From: Pseudidiomarina indica
GTDB taxonomy: Bacteria > Pseudomonadota > Gammaproteobacteria > Enterobacterales > Alteromonadaceae
Direction: 5' to 3'
Assembly: GCA_029279945.1 (NCBI GenBank)
Contig: JAJUHK010000007.1
Coordinates: 1 to 64,000, forward strand
Length of the DNA stretch: 64,000 nucleotides
Shown piece after piece: positions 60,166-64,000 of this stretch (positions are counted from its first letter, which is position 1; every line of letters starts with the position of its first letter). Both the position numbers and the translations under genes were made by a program. The notes below the pieces were generated by a model that saw nothing but the letters and a program-made list of their open reading frames with translations, was not told where the DNA came from and searched no databases.

Positions 60166-60189
60166 AAGTAAAAAACAATGGAGCGAGTG

Positions 60190-60330
60190 ATGAAAGAATT
60201 CCTAACGATTTCACTCTTTACGGTTTTTATAGCGTACGCTAAACCCAGCGGTGTCTGGCTTTGGCTAACGCTTTTCTTTTTACTTGTCGTCGTCAACGTC
60301 TCCATAGAAGCTGACAAAAACCGGAAATGA
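60190..60330 (+). CDS. small membrane ORF between two CRISPR-like repeats
   Basis: A 46-codon ORF with GGAG six bases before the ATG. Two hydrophobic segments (FLTISLFTVFIAYA and VWLWLTLFFLLVVVNV) separated by KPSG, and a charged tail EADKNRK. It exactly fills the interval between the two repeats. No family recognised; expression unproved. Confidence 0.5.
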   Translation: MKEFLTISLFTVFIAYAKPSGVWLWLTLFFLLVVVNVSIEADKNRK

Positions 60331-60334
60331 CTAA

Positions 60335-60364
60335 GTCTTCCCCACGCCAGTGGGGGTGTTGTTA
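60335..60364 (+). repeat. CRISPR-like repeat, copy 2 (degenerate end)
   Basis: GTCTTCCCCACGCCAGTGGG then GGTGTTGTTA. It matches copy 1 over the first 25 bases with one substitution and one fewer G, and then diverges, as terminal CRISPR repeats often do. The interval to copy 1 (169 bp) is not a multiple of a normal spacer-repeat unit. Confidence 0.55.
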
Positions 60365-60404
60365 CCAACGGAGTAAAATTGATCCACTGACACCAAGCTT
60401 ATAT

Positions 60405-60724
60405 CTAACGTCCTTCAATCAACTCTCCAAAGAGCTCCTTCACCTTCGCTTTGGCGTCAGTAAGCGCAACACGACCCTGTTCGGTGATTTCATATAACCG
60501 CCGGTCACGGCTGCCTGTGCGTTCATGGTAAGAGGTGAGATAGCCCTTTTTCTCTAGCCTATGCAACATCGGATAAAGAGTCCCCGCGCTGATCTCATAA
60601 CCATGACCGCGCAGCTCTTCGATGATGCCAAGCCCAAAGATGGGCTCTTCGGCTGCGTGATGCAGAATATGTAAACGAATCAGTCCACCGTAAAGATCTT
60701 TATCGGTTATTTTCCGAACCTCAT
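60405..60724 (-). pseudogene. PadR-family transcriptional regulator, start frame broken
   Basis: The frame encodes a ~100-residue PadR winged-helix protein: ITDKDLYGGLIRLHILHHAA, GLGIIEELRGHGYEISAGTL, YPMLHRLEKKGYL and RDRRLYEITEQGR. No ATG, GTG or TTG lies in this frame after the upstream TAG. An ATG at 60724 overlaps the chrA stop (ATGA) but is one base out of frame: it reads into TAA at the AAAA run, and one more A there would join the frames. So it is a frameshifted gene, a -1 slippage site (A-AAA), or an assembly error. PadR proteins often regulate adjacent transporters. Confidence 0.75.
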
Positions 60725-61932
60725 AAAAACGTAGCCAAAAAGCCGCCTACGACGCCGCTCCCTACGACTACTAGCCAGGGTGGCAGCTTCCAAAACATTA
60801 AGGCAACCAGTGCGATCAGAGCCAAGCCAAAGTCTTGAGGCGCGTTAACCGCACTTATCCATACAGGTTTATAAAGGGCGGCTAGCAGAAGGCCAACCAC
60901 AGCCGCATTCACGCCACACAGCGCCGCTCGCATTTGAGTATTGCCACGTAGGCGTTCCCAGAATGGCAAAGCTCCCATTATCAGTAAGAAGGACGGCGTG
61001 AAGATCGCTAGAAGGCAGATCAAGCCACCTAACCAGCCGGATGGAGCTTCGTCCATAGAAGCTCCAAGAAACGCCGAAAAGGTAAATAGAGGACCAGGTA
61101 CTGCCTGCGCAGCACCATATCCTGCTAGAAAAGCGTCATTGGAAACCCAGCCGGATGGAACTACCTCGGCTTGCAATAACGGCAGTACGACATGCCCACC
61201 ACCAAAGACCAGCGAGCCAGCACGATAAAAGGCATCCACCATTGATAGAGTCTGATTAGGAAATATAACTGATAACAAGGGCAAGCCCATCAGCAACGCA
61301 AAGAAAAGCATCAGCCAAAACACTCCTACTCGACGCCGGATGGCAATTGGCAAGGTGTCATGTACAGCTTCATTCTGAGGTTTGAAAAACAACAGACCAA
61401 AGATTGCTGCCATTACGATGACTCCAATCTGACCCCAAGCCGATGGCACCAAAAGCACAAAACATGTTGCCGCAGACATGATTGTGATGCGCGGGGCGTC
61501 TGGACAGAGGTTGCGGGCCATACCCCATACGGCTTGTGCGACTACGGCTACGGCCACCACCTTCAACCCATGAAGCACACCAGATGGCATCACATCACCG
61601 TAACTACTGATGCCTAGAGCAAACAGGATTAGGGCAATCGCTGAAGGAAGCGTGAAGCCTGACCATGCGGCCAGCGCTCCGGCATAGCCGGAGCGAGATA
61701 GCCCGAGGGCGATACCGACCTGGCTGCTCGCCGGTCCAGGCAGAAATTGACAGAGAGCAACTAGATCAGCATAGCTAAGCTCGGTCAACCAACGTCGCCG
61801 AGTAACGAATTCATCACGGAAATAGCCCAAGTGGGCAATTGGACCACCGAAAGAAGTCAAGCCCAACCTGAGGAAAATTAAGAAGATAACCCAAGGGCTG
61901 CGATCACCGGTAGTCGTGTCGGGTATGTTCAT
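60721..61932 (-). CDS. chrA: chromate efflux transporter ChrA
   Basis: A 403-residue, long-chain (two-domain) CHR family transporter that exports chromate. The duplicated half signatures are visible: FGGPIAHLGYFRDEFVTRRR with CQFLPGPASSQVGI in the N-half, FGGGHVVLPLLQAEVV with AAQAVPGPLFTFSAFLGA in the C-half. About ten membrane helices. ATG 61932 chosen; an upstream TTG adds seven residues. Its stop overlaps the ATG next to the PadR gene. Confidence 0.94.
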   Translation of the reverse strand: MNIPDTTTGDRSPWVIFLIFLRLGLTSFGGPIAHLGYFRDEFVTRRRWLTELSYADLVALCQFLPGPASSQVGIALGLSRSGYAGALAAWSGFTLPSAIALILFALGISSYGDVMPSGVLHGLKVVAVAVVAQAVWGMARNLCPDAPRITIMSAATCFVLLVPSAWGQIGVIVMAAIFGLLFFKPQNEAVHDTLPIAIRRRVGVFWLMLFFALLMGLPLLSVIFPNQTLSMVDAFYRAGSLVFGGGHVVLPLLQAEVVPSGWVSNDAFLAGYGAAQAVPGPLFTFSAFLGASMDEAPSGWLGGLICLLAIFTPSFLLIMGALPFWERLRGNTQMRAALCGVNAAVVGLLLAALYKPVWISAVNAPQDFGLALIALVALMFWKLPPWLVVVGSGVVGGFLATFL

Positions 61933-61958
61933 AACTGTGTCTCGCTCTGACAATCTAA

Positions 61959-61990
61959 ATTGTCGAAATACGATATTGAAGTTCGATAAT
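61959..61990. promoter_or_regulatory. imperfect palindrome upstream of chrA, possible PadR operator
   Basis: TCGAA and TTCGA half-sites lie symmetrically around CGATATT, extended by ATTG/TAAT at the edges. The palindrome lies 27 bp before the chrA ATG, where an operator would block transcription. Binding by the downstream PadR protein is inferred. Confidence 0.4.
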
Positions 61991-62035
61991 TAAGTAAACC
62001 CGTTATTGGTTATGTCCAAAAAATCACCGTTTATT

Positions 62036-62276
62036 GTAACTACCCCGTAAAATAATACAGTTCACTCGTAGAATTTCTTTTAAACTAAAACAAAGGAGTT
62101 TTACGATGAGCAAACGCATGACTGAAAGCCACATTGTGGCGATTTTAAAAGAAGCCGAAGCCGGTATGCCGGTTAAAGATAACTGCCGTAAGTACGGTAT
62201 TGGTAATTCAACGTTTTATAAATGGCGCGAAAAATATGGCGGCATGGTCACTTACGAGTGGGTGCGCAGTGTTTAA
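62036..62276 (+). mobile_element. IS3-family remnant: left end and truncated orfA
   Basis: The left end starts near TACCCCG and contains TAATACAGTTCACTCGTAGA. An ORF from ATG 62106 (AAAGGAG upstream) gives the OrfA HTH start MSKRMTESHIVAILKEAEAG, then CRKYGIGNSTFYKWREKYGG. After GGM (62253) the sequence leaves the family and stops at 62276. Everything after that, including all of orfB and the right end, is missing. The end sequence matches the right end of the IS at position 1-134, so it is the same IS type. Confidence 0.8.
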
Positions 62277-62336
62277 TGGCTCCAGACCAATTGGTTACTT
62301 TTTATCTCAGTGACATGAATGCACTGAGATCACCCA

Positions 62337-63710
62337 CTACTTCCCGATACAGAAACTGCTGAAGATTTTGCTGAGGAGGTCGTCTGAGGTGAATTCCCCA
62401 GTGATTTCATTGAGGTGATGCTGGGTGAGGCGGAGTTCTTCTGCGAGAAGTTCTCCTGCGAGGCTACTTTCGAGGTGTTCCTGGCCAATGAGTAGGTGTT
62501 GGCGGGCTCGTTCAAGCGCATCTAAGTGGCGGCGGCGTGCCATAAAGCTACCTTCGTTGGTTGAGGTGTAGCCAACGCAATGTTTGAGGTGTTCGCGTAG
62601 TAAATCAATGCCGCGGCCGGTTTTAGCGCTCAAATGAAGTACGGGTATGCCGTTGATGTTTTCAATCAGGACAGGCTCATCGTTGAGGTCAACTTTATTG
62701 CGAATCACGGTGTATGGTAAATCGTCGGGAAGCTGTTCAAAAAACTCCGGCCAAATATCTTCTGGGTGAACTGCTTGAGTTTCAGTGGCATCCACCATAA
62801 ACAACACGCGGTCCGCATTACGAATTTCGTCCCATGCACGTTCAATACCAATACGTTCCACTTCATCTGGGCTATCTCGCAGGCCAGCAGTGTCAATGAT
62901 ATGCAGTGGCATGCCATCAATTTGGATATGTTCACGGAGAACATCACGAGTGGTACCGGCAATCGCGGTCACAATGGCAGATTCTCGCCCGGCAAGTGCG
63001 TTTAACAGCGATGATTTACCTGCGTTCGGACGGCCAGCAATCACCACTTTCATACCTTCACGCAGTAGTGTGCCTTGCTTGGCTTGCACCATCACTTGAT
63101 GTAAGCGATCGATGATGGCCTCGAGGTCAGCCGCAACTTTACCGTCACTTAGGAAGTCGATTTCTTCATCGGGAAAATCAATGGCAGCTTCTACATACAT
63201 GCGTAGATGAATAACCTGGTCGACGAGTTGATCGATTTCATGAGAGAAGCCGCCTTGTAAGCTTTGTAGGGCGGCTCTTGCGGCTTGCTCAGAGGTGGTT
63301 TCAATCAGGTCGGCAATGGCTTCGGCCTGGGTTAAATCCAACTTATCATTAAGGAACGCGCGCTCGCTGAATTCGCCGGGGCGAGCAGGGCGTACACCAG
63401 GAAAATCTAAGATGGCCTTAATGATCATGTCGATAATAATGGGGCCGCCATGCCCTTGAAGCTCGAGAACATCTTCACCAGTAAAAGAGTTGGGGCCTTC
63501 AAAGAACAAGGCAATACCTTCGTCTAAGACAGTCCCGTGCTGGTCCTTAAATGGTAGAAACTCCGCGTAGCGGGGGCGAGGGCAATGCCCTAGCATGCCT
63601 TCGGCTACGGTTCGTGCTGCCGGTCCGCTAACGCGCACAATACCGACACCGCCACGCCCGGGAGGCGTGGCTTGAGCAACAATGGTATCGGTTGTTAGTT
63701 CCAAGCTCAT
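62337..63710 (-). CDS. mnmE: tRNA uridine-5-carboxymethylaminomethyl modification GTPase
   Basis: A 457-residue GTPase partner of Mnm[21 protein letters not shown] at the N-terminus, the P-loop [14 protein letters not shown] near residue 225, GTTRDV and DTAGLRDS switches, and the invariant C-terminal FCIGK. It follows yidC by 6 bp, the usual order. Confidence 0.97.
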   Translation of the reverse strand: MSLELTTDTIVAQATPPGRGGVGIVRVSGPAARTVAEGMLGHCPRPRYAEFLPFKDQHGTVLDEGIALFFEGPNSFTGEDVLELQGHGGPIIIDMIIKAILDFPGVRPARPGEFSERAFLNDKLDLTQAEAIADLIETTSEQAARAALQSLQGGFSHEIDQLVDQVIHLRMYVEAAIDFPDEEIDFLSDGKVAADLEAIIDRLHQVMVQAKQGTLLREGMKVVIAGRPNAGKSSLLNALAGRESAIVTAIAGTTRDVLREHIQIDGMPLHIIDTAGLRDSPDEVERIGIERAWDEIRNADRVLFMVDATETQAVHPEDIWPEFFEQLPDDLPYTVIRNKVDLNDEPVLIENINGIPVLHLSAKTGRGIDLLREHLKHCVGYTSTNEGSFMARRRHLDALERARQHLLIGQEHLESSLAGELLAEELRLTQHHLNEITGEFTSDDLLSKIFSSFCIGK

Positions 63711-63716
63711 AAAGAA

Positions 63717-64000
63717 TTACTTCTTACGACGGTCCATTAAGCCTTGCTTCTCAAGACCACGGTAAATCCATTGCATTTGACCGATGGTAATGAGGTTGCT
63801 GCTGAGCCAGTACAATACAAGGCCCGCCGGGAACCATAAGAAGAATACGGTAAAGATAACCGGCATATATTGCAGCATTTTCTGTTGCATCGGGTCGGTT
63901 GCTGGCGTTGGCTGCAACTTTTGCATGATGAACATAGAAGCACCCATTAGAATTGGCAACACGAAGTAAGGGTCACGTGCTGACAAGTCGTCAATCCACA
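63717..64000 (-). CDS. yidC: membrane protein insertase YidC, C-terminal part (window edge)
   Basis: The open frame runs off the window. The visible ~93 residues are the C-terminal end of Yid[41 protein letters not shown] and [19 protein letters not shown], with a basic tail ending DRRKK. It inserts membrane proteins, including AtpE. The N-terminal part lies outside. Confidence 0.96.
   Translation of the reverse strand, partial: WIDDLSARDPYFVLPILMGASMFIMQKLQPTPATDPMQQKMLQYMPVIFTVFFLWFPAGLVLYWLSSNLITIGQMQWIYRGLEKQGLMDRRKK

Noticed and set aside
60136-60364. A regular CRISPR array
   Set aside because: Only two repeats, 199 bp apart, with no spacer-sized interval; reported as CRISPR-like repeats instead of an array.

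Overview
The window is chromosomal DNA of a gammaproteobacterium, probably a marine Alteromonadales-type organism (family-level placement is inference; Idiomarinaceae would fit). It spans the replication origin. The order glmS-glmU-atpCDGAHFEBI-parB-parA-rsmG-mnmG-oriC-mioC on one side and mnmE-yidC on the other is the classical origin neighbourhood. The oriC segment (15731-16095) has an AT-rich unwinding region, several DnaA boxes and ten GATC sites.

Region 1-1073 is the glmS-proximal end of a Tn7-like transposon. Its terminus (TGTGGG, with three AATAAAG-type sites at an exact 20-bp period) stops 25 bp after the glmS stop codon, the classical attTn7 position. Inside are a 105-bp integron attC site, a cassette ORF with an RNxxxH (HEPN-like) motif, a second cassette ORF truncated by an IS3-family element, and the 3' end of that IS. 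No tns gene is visible; the element continues outside the window.

Region 1099-16545 is the housekeeping block: glucosamine/UDP-GlcNAc synthesis, F1Fo ATP synthase, chromosome partitioning, rRNA and tRNA modification, oriC and mioC.

Region 16570-57598 is a 41-kb flagellar block lying between mioC and mnmE, which are usually much closer. It holds essentially a whole flagellum: flgA-N, fliE-R, flhAB, flagellin, fliDST, motAB, the sigma28/anti-sigma pair fliA/flgM, the FlhDC master regulator and an flhF/flhG pair. Six good sigma28 (FliA) promoters precede flgM, flgK, flagellin, a YcgR-HD-GYP fusion, fliD and motA. Unusual parts are an FlhF with a ~340-residue C-terminal extension, a 155-residue FlhG relative that keeps the FlhF-activating DQAAGLR motif but has no ATPase P-loop, a FliK-like/FlhB-C-like pair, a rod-only FlgJ, a YcgR-HD-GYP fusion with altered metal ligands, and a MASE1 protein whose GGDEF motif has decayed. 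No chemotaxis genes are present.

Region 57682-62336 is an accessory stretch: an OmpA-type lipoprotein, a cation:dicarboxylate symporter, a scar where a Cas9-like N-terminal fragment meets a truncated outer-membrane barrel gene, two CRISPR-like (type I-E style) repeats flanking a 46-codon membrane ORF, a chrA chromate transporter with a PadR-family gene that lacks a normal in-frame start, and an IS3 remnant. mnmE and the 3' end of yidC close the window. No tRNA or rRNA gene was recognised.
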